This document shows, in pieces, positions 35,071 to 45,871 of a DNA stretch of 54,672 nt; position 1 is the stretch's first letter; each line of letters starts with the position of its first letter. This DNA comes from Microbacterium salitolerans. GTDB taxonomy: Bacteria > Actinomycetota > Actinomycetes > Actinomycetales > Microbacteriaceae. A program made the position numbers and the translations under genes. The notes below the pieces were generated by a model. That model did no database searches, was not told the DNA's origin, and was given only the letters and a program-made list of their open reading frames with translations. The DNA lies in contig NZ_JAHKSH010000008.1 of assembly GCF_019720895.1 (NCBI RefSeq), forward strand, positions 1 to 54,672, written 5' to 3'.

Positions 35071-36081
35071 ATGTCGGAACCCTTCGTCGTCCAACGCCGC
35101 GGCCCTCGGCGGCCCGCCGCACCGTCGTCGTCAGGCGTGCCTGCCTCGCACGACGATGTGTTCGGCGCGCTCGCACCGTACGTCGCCGACGAGCGCGTGA
35201 CCGATCTGTTCGTGAACGGATCGGCCGGACTCTTCGTCGATCGAGGCGCCGGGGCGCACCGGGTGCCCGAATGGCGGGCCTCGGAGCGCGAGGTGCGCGA
35301 TCTGGCGACGGAGCTCGTGGGGCGTGGCGGGCGGCACGTGGACGACCACTCGCCGCTGGTCGATGTGCGGCTCCCGGGCGGCGTGCGCGTGCACGTCGCG
35401 CTCGCACCCGTCGCGACCGCGGGGACGGCGATCTCGGTGCGCGTGCCGCGGCTCACGCAGATCGGGCTCGACGACCTGCGTGCGGGCGGCTCCTTCTCCC
35501 CGGAGACCTGTGGATGGCTCGGCGCGCTCGTGCGCGAGCGGGCGAACGTGCTCATCACCGGAGGCGCCGGGTGCGGCAAGACGACCCTGCTGTCGGCGCT
35601 GCTCGGATCCGCGCCGCGCTCGGAGCGCATCGTCACGATCGAGGACGTGGCAGAGCTCCGGCTCGACCATCCCCACCACATCTCGCTGGAGGCGCGCCAG
35701 GCGAACCGCGAGGGAGCGGGCGAGATCGGCCTCGCGCGGCTGCTGCGCGAGAGCCTCCGCATGCGGCCCGACCGGATCGTGGTGGGGGAGTGCCGTGGTG
35801 AGGAGATCCGCGACCTCCTCACCGCTCTCAACACCGGCCACGACGGGGGCGCCGGCACGCTTCATGCCAACAGCCTCGCCGACGTCCCCGCCCGGCTCGA
35901 AGCGCTCGGCGCGCTCGCCGGGTGGGACGACCATGCGGTCGCTCGCCAGGCCGCCAGCGCCTTCGACGTCGTGCTCCACCTGTCGCGCGACGCGGACGGA
36001 TCCCGTCGTCTCGCCGCTGCCGGAGAGCTGCGCATCGACGGAGGACGCCTGCAGATCGAGGAGGTGCGGCCGTGGGAGTGA
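35071..36081 (+). CDS. tadA: Tad-type pilus/secretion ATPase (TadA/CpaF, VirB11 family)
   Basis: A 336-residue secretion ATPase that powers assembly of Flp-type pili. The Walker A motif ITGGAGCGKTTLLSALLG is at about 162-179. IVTIEDVAELRLDHPHHISLEAR is the Asp box region, and RIVVGECRGEEIRDLLTALNTGHDGG contains Walker B (VVGECRGEE) and the His box. The N-terminal part is short, as in actinobacterial TadA. It heads a five-gene run with overlapping starts: tadA, tadBC, a DUF4244 pilin-like gene and two TadE-like genes. The usual TadZ/Ssd gene is not present upstream. Confidence 0.92.
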   Translation: MSEPFVVQRRGPRRPAAPSSSGVPASHDDVFGALAPYVADERVTDLFVNGSAGLFVDRGAGAHRVPEWRASEREVRDLATELVGRGGRHVDDHSPLVDVRLPGGVRVHVALAPVATAGTAISVRVPRLTQIGLDDLRAGGSFSPETCGWLGALVRERANVLITGGAGCGKTTLLSALLGSAPRSERIVTIEDVAELRLDHPHHISLEARQANREGAGEIGLARLLRESLRMRPDRIVVGECRGEEIRDLLTALNTGHDGGAGTLHANSLADVPARLEALGALAGWDDHAVARQAASAFDVVLHLSRDADGSRRLAAAGELRIDGGRLQIEEVRPWE

Positions 36082-37001
36082 GCAGGCGGCGTCGCGGCGC
36101 ACCGGCGGCGGATCCGGCCGCGACGCTGCTCCCGCTCGCCGTCCTGCTCAGCGCGGGGGCGAGCCCGGTCGCCGCGTGGCGTCACCTGGCCGACAGCGGA
36201 GACGCGATCGCGCGCCGCATCGTGGAGCGGTTCGAGAGCGGATCCGCCCTGGTGCCCGCGATCGCCGCGGAGACGCGTGGATCCGCCGGCGACACCGCGT
36301 GGGGAGACGTCGCGGCGGCGTGGGAGACGGCCGAGACGGTCGGGGCGCCGCTCGCCGAGACGCTCCGGGCCATCGCCGGATCCCTGCGCGACGCCGGCGA
36401 GCTGCGCGACGACGTGCGCGTCGCCCTCGCGGAGCCGCTCGCCTCCGCACGACTCATGACGTGGCTGCCCGTCCTGGGCATCGTCGTCGGCATCGGCCTC
36501 GGGCTCGACCCGCTCGGAGTGCTGGTGGGCAACACGATCGGCGTCGTGTGTCTCGTCCTGGGGCTCGCGCTGATCGTGCTCGCGCGCGTCTGGACACGGC
36601 GACTCGTCCGCGCGGCCCAGCCCGCGCCGGGCACCCCCGGCATGCACGAGGAGCTGCTCGCCGTCGCCCTCTCGGGCGGCGTCTCGGTGCGCCGGGCGCG
36701 CGACGTTCTGGCGCGATGCGACGAATGGACCGCCGCCGTCACCGGCGCGCCCGGCGACGCCGATCGCGTGCTCGCGCTCTCGCGGGAGGCAGGCGTTCCG
36801 GCCGTGGAGCTGCTGCGCGCATCGGCCGCCCATGCCCGGCACCGGGCGCGCACCGACGGACGTCTGCGCGGTGCCCGCCTCGGCACGCGCCTGCTGCTGC
36901 CGATGGGCGTCTGCACCCTCCCTGCCTTCCTGCTTCTCGGCGTCGCGCCGATGCTGCTCAGCGTCATCACCGCGACTCCGATCCCCGCGTTCGCCGGATG
37001 A
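36072..37001 (+). CDS. Fused Tad inner-membrane protein with two T2SSF domains (TadB-TadC)
   Basis: A protein of about 309 residues that seems to combine the two membrane platform proteins of Tad systems. The first T2SSF-like half has LLPLAVLLSAGASPVAAW and DVAAAWETAETVGAPLAETL, then two membrane segments (about 133-175). The second half has AVALSGGVSVRRARDVLAR and GVPAVELLRASAAHARHR, then a C-terminal membrane segment. The starts considered were GTG 36072, seven bases after GAGGAGG, and GTG 36078 which overlaps the tadA stop (GTGA); I chose 36072. It is shorter than separate TadB and TadC together. Confidence 0.8.
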   Translation: MGVSRRRRGAPAADPAATLLPLAVLLSAGASPVAAWRHLADSGDAIARRIVERFESGSALVPAIAAETRGSAGDTAWGDVAAAWETAETVGAPLAETLRAIAGSLRDAGELRDDVRVALAEPLASARLMTWLPVLGIVVGIGLGLDPLGVLVGNTIGVVCLVLGLALIVLARVWTRRLVRAAQPAPGTPGMHEELLAVALSGGVSVRRARDVLARCDEWTAAVTGAPGDADRVLALSREAGVPAVELLRASAAHARHRARTDGRLRGARLGTRLLLPMGVCTLPAFLLLGVAPMLLSVITATPIPAFAG

Positions 37002-37044
37002 CCCGGCGGGCTTCAACACACCCCTATATAGAGAGGACACGCAC

Positions 37045-37209
37045 ATGACCGACCTGTGGAACGACGAAGAGGGGGCCTCGACCGCCGAGTACGCGATCGT
37101 GACGATGGCCGCCGTGGCGATCGCGGGAGTGCTCGTGGCCGTCATGCGATCCGGCGAGGTGCAGTCGCTGCTCAGCGGCATCGTCGAGAAGGCGCTGCAG
37201 GTGCCGTGA
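37045..37209 (+). CDS. DUF4244 Flp-like pilin candidate
   Basis: A 54-residue protein: a short charged leader ending DEEGASTAEYA, then one hydrophobic helix (about 17-36). Glycine followed five residues later by glutamate is the layout of type IV/Flp prepilins, so cleavage after the glycine is expected. DUF4244 proteins sit at this place in other Actinobacteria. GAGAGGAC precedes the ATG. It is the most likely structural subunit of the locus. Confidence 0.85.
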   Translation: MTDLWNDEEGASTAEYAIVTMAAVAIAGVLVAVMRSGEVQSLLSGIVEKALQVP

Positions 37210-37547
37210 CCACGCGACACCCGCTCGGCGACCGCGGCTCCGCTTCTGCGGAGTTCGCGGTCGCCCTGCCCGCCCTCATCCTCGTGATCCTGCTCGGCGT
37301 CGGCGCGCTCCTGGCCTCCTCGACGCACGTGCGCCTGCAGGACGCCGCGGCGGACGCGGCACGGCTCGCCGCCCGCGGGGAGCCCGACCGCGCCGCGTCC
37401 GTCATCGAGCATGCGGTGGCCGGCGCGACGTCCTCCCTGTCAGACGAGGGGGATCTCATCTGCGTCAGCGCCGCGATCGAGGTGGGAGTCGGATCCGCCC
37501 GGGTGCCGCTCTCGGCGACGAGCTGTGCGCTCGCCGGGGGCCTCTGA
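37206..37547 (+). CDS. TadE-like pseudopilin
   Basis: A 113-residue protein with a short leader GDRGSASAEFAVALPAL followed by a hydrophobic helix and an outside domain with two cysteines. The GSASAEF pattern matches the TadE motif for prepilin-type processing. The GTG overlaps the previous stop (GTGA), and its own stop overlaps the next start (TGATG), so it is made with its neighbours. Confidence 0.87.
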   Translation: MTTRHPLGDRGSASAEFAVALPALILVILLGVGALLASSTHVRLQDAAADAARLAARGEPDRAASVIEHAVAGATSSLSDEGDLICVSAAIEVGVGSARVPLSATSCALAGGL

Positions 37548-37897
37548 TGGGTGCGTCGGCATTCAGCGCCATCTCGATCGGCGCGGCCGCCGCGCTTGCG
37601 CTCGCGCTCGCCGCCGTCGGCGCGGGCTCCGTCGAGGCGCAGCGCCTCAGCGGGGTCGCCGACGCGGCGGCTTTCGCGGCGGCCGACGTCCTCGCCGGCT
37701 ACGCCACGGGAGACGCGTGCGGGAGGGCCGGCGAGGTGGCGACCGCGCAGGGCGCGACGGTGCGGATGTGCGAACTCTCAGGTCGAACGGCCACGATCGA
37801 GGTCGCGGGCGACTACGCGGGAATCCCCGTCGTCGCGACGGCCCGCGCCGGCCCGCCGCCCGATGGTGCGTCGTCTCGCGAAGATCCGCCCTCGTGA
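37547..37897 (+). CDS. Second TadE/TadG-like protein (Rv3654c type)
   Basis: A 116-residue protein with an N-terminal hydrophobic helix (about 5-27), then EAQRLSGVADAAAFAAADVLAG and a small outside domain with two cysteines (DACGRAGE, RMCELSG). This is the pattern called helicase/secretion-neighbourhood TadE-like protein, the last gene of actinobacterial Tad loci. topA starts 82 bases downstream. Confidence 0.84.
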   Translation: MGASAFSAISIGAAAALALALAAVGAGSVEAQRLSGVADAAAFAAADVLAGYATGDACGRAGEVATAQGATVRMCELSGRTATIEVAGDYAGIPVVATARAGPPPDGASSREDPPS

Positions 37898-37965
37898 CCC
37901 CGGAGATTCGCGTGGAGACGCCGGTCTCGGCGCCCCGTCCACGGTGTGTATGGTGTGCAACGACG

Positions 37966-37979
37966 AAAGGACGCCCCCT

Positions 37980-37982
<3 letters not shown>
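37966..37982 (+). promoter_or_regulatory. Ribosome site and TTG start of topA
   Basis: AAAGGA (37966-37971) lies eight bases before a TTG at 37980 that gives the conserved N-terminus. No ATG or GTG in frame is close, so TTG is the start. Confidence 0.8.
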
Positions 37983-40819
<2,837 letters not shown>

Positions 40820-40820
<1 letters not shown>

Positions 40821-41449
40821 TGGCCGCGCGCGGGCTCTGGATCACCTTCGAGGGCGGCGACGGATCGGGCAAGACGACCCAGGCTGAACTGCTGCGGGCG
40901 CATCTCGAGGGGCGCGGTCACCGGGTCGTGCGCACGCGCGAGCCCGGCGGCACCGACGTCGGACGCACCATTCGCGAGCTGGTGCTGCACCACCGCGGCG
41001 ACATCGGCCCGCGGGCCGAGGCGCTGCTGTTCGCGGCCGATCGATCGCACCACGTCGCGTCGCTTGTGACGCCGGCGCTCGAGCGCGGCGAGGTCGTCAT
41101 CCAGGACCGCTACCTCGATTCGTCCGTCGCGTATCAGGGGGCGGCGCGGTCGCTCGGGCCCGACGAGGTGCGGCGGCTCTCTCTGTGGGCGACTGAGGGC
41201 GCCCTGCCGGATGTGACGGTGCTGCTCGACATCGAGCCCGCCGCCGCGCGCGAGCGCCTCGACGCCGATGACAAGCCGTTCGATCGCCTCGAGGCCGAGA
41301 AGGCGGAGTTCCATGCGCGCGTGCGCGACGGATACCTCGCTCTGGCAGATGCCGAGCCCGAGCGGTTCCTCGTGCTCGACGCGGTGCGGCCCGTCGACGA
41401 GATCGCGGCCGCGATCCGCGCGCGTGTCACGGATCGCCTGTCATCCTGA
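40820..41449 (+). CDS. tmk: Thymidylate kinase
   Basis: Phosphorylates dTMP to dTDP. It has 209 residues. The P-loop EGGDGSGKTT is at 11-20, REPGGTDVG is the DR/E-type loop, and VIQDRYLDSSVAYQGAAR carries the catalytic DRY region. The lid sequence DDKPFDRLEAEKAEFHARV follows. The ATG overlaps the topA stop (TGATG). It is followed by holB after 48 bases, as in other Actinobacteria. Confidence 0.95.
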
Positions 41450-41485
41450 CGGCCGGCCGCGTCGTCGTTTGTCAGAGGTCCCGCC

Positions 41486-41491
41486 TAGGCT
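41486..41491 (+). promoter_or_regulatory. Candidate -10 box of holB
   Basis: TAGGCT lies six bases before the ATG at 41498, the same hexamer and spacing as at galE and pncA. Confidence 0.5.
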
Positions 41492-41497
41492 GAATCC

Positions 41498-42655
41498 ATG
41501 ACCGTCACCGCCGCACCCGCCCTTCCGTGGGGCGACGTTCTGGGTCAGCACGAGGCCGTCGAGACGCTCCGACGTGCGGCGTCCGATCCCCAGCAGCTCG
41601 CGCACGGCTGGCTGCTCACTGGGCCCCCCGGCTCCGGGCGCTCGACGCTCGCGCTCGCCTTCGCGGCTGCGCTCATCGCCGAGGGCGACGACGACACGGC
41701 GACGATGTCGCAGGTCATCGCCGGCACGCACCCCGACCTCACGCGCCTCCGCACCGAGGGCGTCATCATCACGATCAAGCAGGCGCGCGAGATCGTCGAG
41801 CGGTCGTACTACGCGCCGTCGGTCGGCCGCCATCGCGTCATCGTCGTCGAAGACGCCGACCGCATGACCGAGCGCACGTCGAACGTCCTCCTCAAGGCGC
41901 TCGAAGAGCCGCCGGAGCACACGGTGTGGGTGCTGTGCGCGCCCAGCGAAGCCGATCTGCTGCCGACGATCCGCTCGCGTGTGCGCTCGATGCGCCTGCG
42001 CGAGCTCGAGATCGACGACGTCGCACGGCTGCTCGTCGAACGCACGGGAGCCGACCCCTCCGTGGCCGAGCAGGCGGCGCGGCACGCGCAGCGGCACATC
42101 GGCATGGCTCAGCGCCTGGCGACCGACGAGTCGTCCCGCCGGCGTCGCGACGAGACGCTGCGCGATGTGCTGCACGTCCGCGGAATCGGCGATGTCGTCG
42201 AGGTCGCCGGCCGCATCGTGCAGGCGGCCAACGACGACGCGAAGGCGCTCACGGCGGAGCGCGATGAGGCGGAGCGCGCCTCGCTCCTGCGCACGGTGGG
42301 AGTCGCGGAGGGCGGCAAGGTCCCGCCGGCGGTGCGGTCGCAGATCAACGCGCTGAAGGACGAGCAGGAGCGCCGCGCGAAGCGCAGCGTGCGCGACGGC
42401 CTCGACCGCGTGCTCACCGACCTCCAGTCGCTCTACCGGGACGTGCTGCTGCTGCAGCTCGGCCGCGAGACGGGCATCATCAACCTCGAGATGCTCGACG
42501 GCCTCCGCGCCACGGCCGACGCGTGGACGCCGCGCCGCACGCTGCTCGCGCTCGACGACATCGCCACCACGCGCGCCGCGCTCGCGCACAACGTGCAGCC
42601 CGCGCTCGCCCTCGAGAGCCTCCTGGTCACGATCGTCAGCGGAAGGAAACCGTGA
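41498..42655 (+). CDS. holB: DNA polymerase III delta' subunit
   Basis: A 385-residue clamp-loader subunit. The nucleotide-binding-like loop is GPPGSGRST (42-50) with Arg in place of the Walker lysine, so ATP hydrolysis is unlikely, as in other delta' subunits. VIVVEDADRMTERTSNVLLKALEEPPEHT is the core signature (given as VVEDADRM and LLKALEEPPEHT). The usual zinc-binding cysteine cluster between the P-loop and AGTHPDL is missing; the segment reads AEGDDDTATMSQVIAGTHPDL. The stop overlaps the next GTG, so the peptidase downstream is co-translated. Confidence 0.93.
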   Translation: MTVTAAPALPWGDVLGQHEAVETLRRAASDPQQLAHGWLLTGPPGSGRSTLALAFAAALIAEGDDDTATMSQVIAGTHPDLTRLRTEGVIITIKQAREIVERSYYAPSVGRHRVIVVEDADRMTERTSNVLLKALEEPPEHTVWVLCAPSEADLLPTIRSRVRSMRLRELEIDDVARLLVERTGADPSVAEQAARHAQRHIGMAQRLATDESSRRRRDETLRDVLHVRGIGDVVEVAGRIVQAANDDAKALTAERDEAERASLLRTVGVAEGGKVPPAVRSQINALKDEQERRAKRSVRDGLDRVLTDLQSLYRDVLLLQLGRETGIINLEMLDGLRATADAWTPRRTLLALDDIATTRAALAHNVQPALALESLLVTIVSGRKP

Positions 42656-44220
42656 ACTCCCGCATCCGCCGCGTGGCGACAGCCGCCGTCGCATCCCTCG
42701 CCGGTCTCGCACTCCTCGCGGGGTGCGCGAATCCCCTCGCCCCGTTCGTGGGCGGCGCCGGCGCCGACGAACAGAAGGCGCCGATCACCGACGGCGTCCC
42801 GGAAGAGCTTCTGCCGTACTACGGACAGATCCTCGAATGGGGCTCGTGCGACGAGCCGCTCACAAGTGAGCCCGTCGAATGCGCGACGGTCACGGCCCCG
42901 CTCGACTGGAGCGCCCCGCAGAGCGGCGACATCGAGCTGAGCATCTCCCGTCCCGCCGACCGGCCGGACGACCCTCGCGGATCCCTGCTCGTCAACCCGG
43001 GCGGTCCGGGCGCCTCCGGTGTTGACATGCTGCACAGCTCGCTCGAGTACGGCGGATTCGGCGAGCCGCTTCTCGATACCTTCGACGTCGTCGGGTTCGA
43101 CCCGCGCGGCGTCGCGCGATCGACTCCCGTCACATGCCTCGACGCGCAGGGCATGGACGCGTACCTCTACGGCGTCCCGGAGGGCGAGCGCGGCTCCTCG
43201 GAGTGGGAGAAGAGCCAGGAGGACAGCGCCCAGACGTTCGCCGAGGCGTGCGAGTCGAACACGGGCGAGGAGCTCGAGTTCATCACGACCGAGCAGGCGG
43301 CGCGCGACATGGATCTGCTGCGCGCCTTGCTCGGAGACACGGCCCTCGACTACCTCGGCTACTCGTACGGCACGTACCTCGGCGCCACCTACGCCGAGCT
43401 GTTCCCCGACAAGGTGGGCCGCTTCGTCCTCGACGGCGCCCTCGACCCCTCGGTCTCCGGCGGCGAGGTCGGCCGCGTGCAGGTGATCGCCTTCGAGCAG
43501 TCGCTGCGCGCCTACCTGCAGACCTGTCTCGATGGATCCTCGTGCCCGTTCCGCGGATCCGTCGACCAGGCGATGGACGAGGTCGCGTCGCTCCTGGCCG
43601 CGCTCGATCGGCGCCCGCTCGCCGCGCCGGACGGGCGCGAGCTCGGCGGCGACACGATGATGACCGCCGTCGTCGCCGCGCTCTACAGCGAGGAGAACTG
43701 GCCCTACCTCACCGAGGCCTTCGCCGGTGCGCTCGAGGGCGACCCGACGCCCGCGCTGTTCCTCGCCGACTTCTACAACGGGCGCGAGCAGGGCGTCTAC
43801 ACGTCGAACTCGACGGAGGCCTTCAACGCGTATAACTGCATGGACTATCCGACCGAGTCGGACGCACAGTGGGAGCGCGACAAGGAGATCCTCCAGAAGG
43901 AGGCACCCGTCACGTGGAAGTACATGATGGGCGCTGACGTCTGCGAGTTCTGGCCGTATCCGCCGTCTGGCGAGCGCGAGGCGATCGCCGCCGACGGCGC
44001 GCCGCCCATCGTCGTGATCGGCACGACGGGCGACCCGGCCACCCCGTTCGCGTGGGCCGAGTCCCTCGCCGACCAGCTCTCGAGCGGGGTGCTCGTCGCG
44101 AAGGAAGGCGAGGGACACACTGCCTATCAGACGGGCAGCTCCTGCATCGACGACGCGGTCGAGGGGTATCTCGTCGAGGGCACGGTGCCGGAAGACGGAC
44201 TCGCCTGCCAGATGGACTGA
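42652..44220 (+). CDS. Secreted tripeptidyl-aminopeptidase-like alpha/beta hydrolase (lipoprotein)
   Basis: A 522-residue exported hydrolase. A lipoprotein signal ends at LLAGC with C25. NPGGPGASG forms the oxyanion region, GYSYGTYLG carries the nucleophile S238, and GTTGDPATPF and EGEGHTAYQ give the acid and histidine. The C-terminal TAP-like domain follows. These enzymes cut tripeptides from the N-terminus of peptides. The GTG overlaps the holB stop, an order also seen in other Actinobacteria. Confidence 0.92.
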   Translation: MNSRIRRVATAAVASLAGLALLAGCANPLAPFVGGAGADEQKAPITDGVPEELLPYYGQILEWGSCDEPLTSEPVECATVTAPLDWSAPQSGDIELSISRPADRPDDPRGSLLVNPGGPGASGVDMLHSSLEYGGFGEPLLDTFDVVGFDPRGVARSTPVTCLDAQGMDAYLYGVPEGERGSSEWEKSQEDSAQTFAEACESNTGEELEFITTEQAARDMDLLRALLGDTALDYLGYSYGTYLGATYAELFPDKVGRFVLDGALDPSVSGGEVGRVQVIAFEQSLRAYLQTCLDGSSCPFRGSVDQAMDEVASLLAALDRRPLAAPDGRELGGDTMMTAVVAALYSEENWPYLTEAFAGALEGDPTPALFLADFYNGREQGVYTSNSTEAFNAYNCMDYPTESDAQWERDKEILQKEAPVTWKYMMGADVCEFWPYPPSGEREAIAADGAPPIVVIGTTGDPATPFAWAESLADQLSSGVLVAKEGEGHTAYQTGSSCIDDAVEGYLVEGTVPEDGLACQMD

Positions 44221-44255
44221 CGAGAGTCTGCGGCGCGCCCGGGATCCGCGTGCGA

Positions 44256-44285
44256 TTCGCGAGATCGCTCGCGGCCGAGTAATAT
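44256..44285 (+). promoter_or_regulatory. Promoter of tRNA-Thr
   Basis: TTCGCG (44256-44261), an 18-base spacer and TAATAT (44280-44285), a near-consensus -10 box, 29 bases before the tRNA. Confidence 0.55.
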
Positions 44286-44314
44286 GGTTGATCGTGCCGC
44301 TTGCGGTGCGAGAC

Positions 44315-44387
44315 GCCACCTTAGCTCAGTCGGCAGAGCGATTCACTCGTAATGAATAGGTCGTCGGTTCGATTCCGACAGGTGGCT
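44315..44387 (+). tRNA. tRNA-Thr (anticodon CGT)
   Basis: GCCACCT (44315-44321) pairs with AGGTGGC (44380-44386), discriminator T at 44387. The anticodon loop CTCGTAA on an ATTCA/TGAAT stem gives CGT, reading ACG. The T-arm is GTCGGTTCGATTCCGAC. Confidence 0.95.
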
Positions 44388-44392
44388 CGGTC

Positions 44393-44423
44393 AGGCCCCC
44401 GGACTCCACTCCGGGGGCCTTTC
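44393..44423 (+). terminator. Terminator of tRNA-Thr
   Basis: AGGCCCCCGGA (44393-44403) pairs with TCCGGGGGCCT (44410-44420) across six bases, followed by TTT. It also ends close to the convergent thioesterase stop at 44435. Confidence 0.85.
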
Positions 44424-44434
44424 CTCTGCTCCCG

Positions 44435-44995
44435 CTACGTCCAGTCGCTCGGCGCGGGGCGACGGGTGCTCGGCAGGCGCGAGGCCTCGGCCCAGTCGTG
44501 CAGCCAGGCGTCGACCTCCGGCAGCTCGTCGGGCAGGTCGAGGGCCGCGAAGAACTCCTCGTGCGAGACGGATCCGCCGCTGCGCCGGACGATCCGGGCC
44601 CGGATGACCGCGCGGGCGTAGATCTCGTCGCCGACGACGGCGCGGTGCTCGAGGTAGAGCGCGCGGTCGTCGTGGCCGATCCAGCGCGTCTCGATGTCGA
44701 ATCGCTGCCACAGCTCGAGCGACTTGCGGAAGGTGATCGTCTCGTTCGACACGACCGCGTACCACCCGTTGCGACGGAACGTGTCGGCGAGGCCCGTGCG
44801 CGTCGTCATGTCCCAGCGCCCGAGGTCGAACAGCGACAGGTATCGGCCGTTGTTCATGTGGCGCAGGAGGTCGATGTCGGTGGGCAGTGTGGTGAGCCGC
44901 ACCCTCGTGACGGCGTCGAGGGGGAGGGTGCCTTCGCGCCGTCGGCGCAGCATCGCGCGGGCCATCACGAACAGAGTGCGCCAGAGAACGTTCAC
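44435..44995 (-). CDS. Thioesterase (4-hydroxybenzoyl-CoA type, THEM6-like)
   Basis: A 186-residue hotdog-fold protein. RLTTLPTDIDLLRHMNNGRYLSLFDLGRWD is the active-site strand-helix (core DLLRHMNNGRYLSLFD). VVSNETITFRKSLELWQRF and DRALYLEHRAVVGDEIYARAV follow in the order of the family. It probably hydrolyses acyl-CoA; the chain length is unknown. The GTG at 44995 was chosen because the preceding bases carry a -10-like TAGCAT eight bases away and no upstream start fits the fold. Confidence 0.82.
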   Translation of the reverse strand: MNVLWRTLFVMARAMLRRRREGTLPLDAVTRVRLTTLPTDIDLLRHMNNGRYLSLFDLGRWDMTTRTGLADTFRRNGWYAVVSNETITFRKSLELWQRFDIETRWIGHDDRALYLEHRAVVGDEIYARAVIRARIVRRSGGSVSHEEFFAALDLPDELPEVDAWLHDWAEASRLPSTRRPAPSDWT

Positions 44996-45003
44996 GATCG
45001 GCG

Positions 45004-45009
45004 ATGCTA
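45004..45009 (-). promoter_or_regulatory. Candidate -10 box of the thioesterase gene
   Basis: On the minus strand this is TAGCAT, eight bases before the GTG. Slightly upstream, GTTGTCG (45038-45044) and CGACAAC (45050-45056) form an inverted repeat that could be an operator. Confidence 0.4.
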
Positions 45010-45104
45010 TCCGGGCGCGGCACGGGAACGCAGTCGCGTTGTCGCACCCCGACAACCGGCGGGTCGTCCCGCCCGCGCGGTCGACGCTCGCGGCGATGAC
45101 GTGC

Positions 45105-45139
45105 CGGTGCCCGGCGACGAGAGACCTCGCCGGGCACCG
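45105..45139 (-). terminator. Terminator of the FBP-domain gene
   Basis: Perfect 12-base arms, CGGTGCCCGGCG and CGCCGGGCACCG, around 11 bases, starting 8 bases past the stop. No T-run follows on the minus strand. Confidence 0.7.
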
Positions 45140-45146
45140 ACCGGTC

Positions 45147-45635
45147 TCAGGCCGTCGAGACGACGTCCCGCGCGAAGCGCTCGACGTTGGCGCCCAGCGC
45201 CGCGATGCGCGCCTGTCGCGCGGCCTCGACATCGAAGCCGATGTAGGCCGTGCGGGGCTTCCTGCGCACATTGGCGTTGCATTCGAACGCCGCGCACGCG
45301 TAGGTGCCGACGGTGTCGCCACGGCGTCCGGCCGCTCCCGCGCGCTTCGCGCTGAAGAGGACGACGTCGTTCGGCAGCTGCACGTCGGCGCACCAGACGC
45401 ACTGGGTGCGGCTGCGCGGCGACGCCTCGGTCTGCGTGAGCATGATGCCGACGGGCTCGTCGTCGACGATCACGACGACGTAGCCGACGCGCGGCAGCTT
45501 GGGGTCCCGCCAGCCGAGGTAGTCGATGCGGTCCCACGCGACGGCAGAGAGGTCGGGGAGGACGAGCGACTTGCGCTCTCGGACGGAGACATTGATGAAG
45601 GAGGCCCGGATGCGGGCAGCGTCGATGACGCGCAT
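45147..45635 (-). CDS. FBP-domain (FusB-like) EF-G-binding zinc protein
   Basis: A 162-residue protein that matches the FBP C-terminal domain family, related to staphylococcal FusB/FusC. Those bind EF-G through a treble-clef zinc finger and release stalled EF-G from ribosomes, giving fusidic acid resistance. Here the zinc ligands are C79 and C82 (TQCVWCADV) and C114 and C119 (YACAAFECN). The N-terminal part (RIRASFINVSVRERKSLVLP) is short, so the long helical half of FusB is reduced. A role in EF-G recycling is inferred from the family. It is alone and divergent from rnhA. Confidence 0.83.
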   Translation of the reverse strand: MRVIDAARIRASFINVSVRERKSLVLPDLSAVAWDRIDYLGWRDPKLPRVGYVVVIVDDEPVGIMLTQTEASPRSRTQCVWCADVQLPNDVVLFSAKRAGAAGRRGDTVGTYACAAFECNANVRRKPRTAYIGFDVEAARQARIAALGANVERFARDVVSTA

Positions 45636-45858
45636 GATCGAGTGGTGCTTTCTGTGCGGAAGGTACGGGTGAGGAGCGCGGTCCGAATCGGACGCGCGCA
45701 GAAGATGAGGGCCGGTCAGGCTCTCGAGTCCGTCGACGCAGAGCGCATCGACGACCTCCTCACTCCCCGCAGGGGCACTCGTGGACACAACGCGCCGATG
45801 GTACACCTCGAATCGCCCTGTCGCCTCGGTGCGCGGTTTCTTCGCGGATTCGAGCGCA

Positions 45859-45864
45859 TACGCT
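45859..45864 (+). promoter_or_regulatory. Candidate -10 box of rnhA
   Basis: TACGCT lies seven bases before the ATG at 45872. The 236-base divergent region also holds a GTCCG/CGGAC hairpin (45681-45693) in the leader of the FBP gene. Confidence 0.45.
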
Positions 45865-45871
45865 GGAAGGC

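Noticed and set aside
45636-45806. Longer version of the FBP-domain protein starting at 45806
   Set aside because: The extra 57 residues are low in structure and not like the family; ATG 45635 gives the normal N-terminus.
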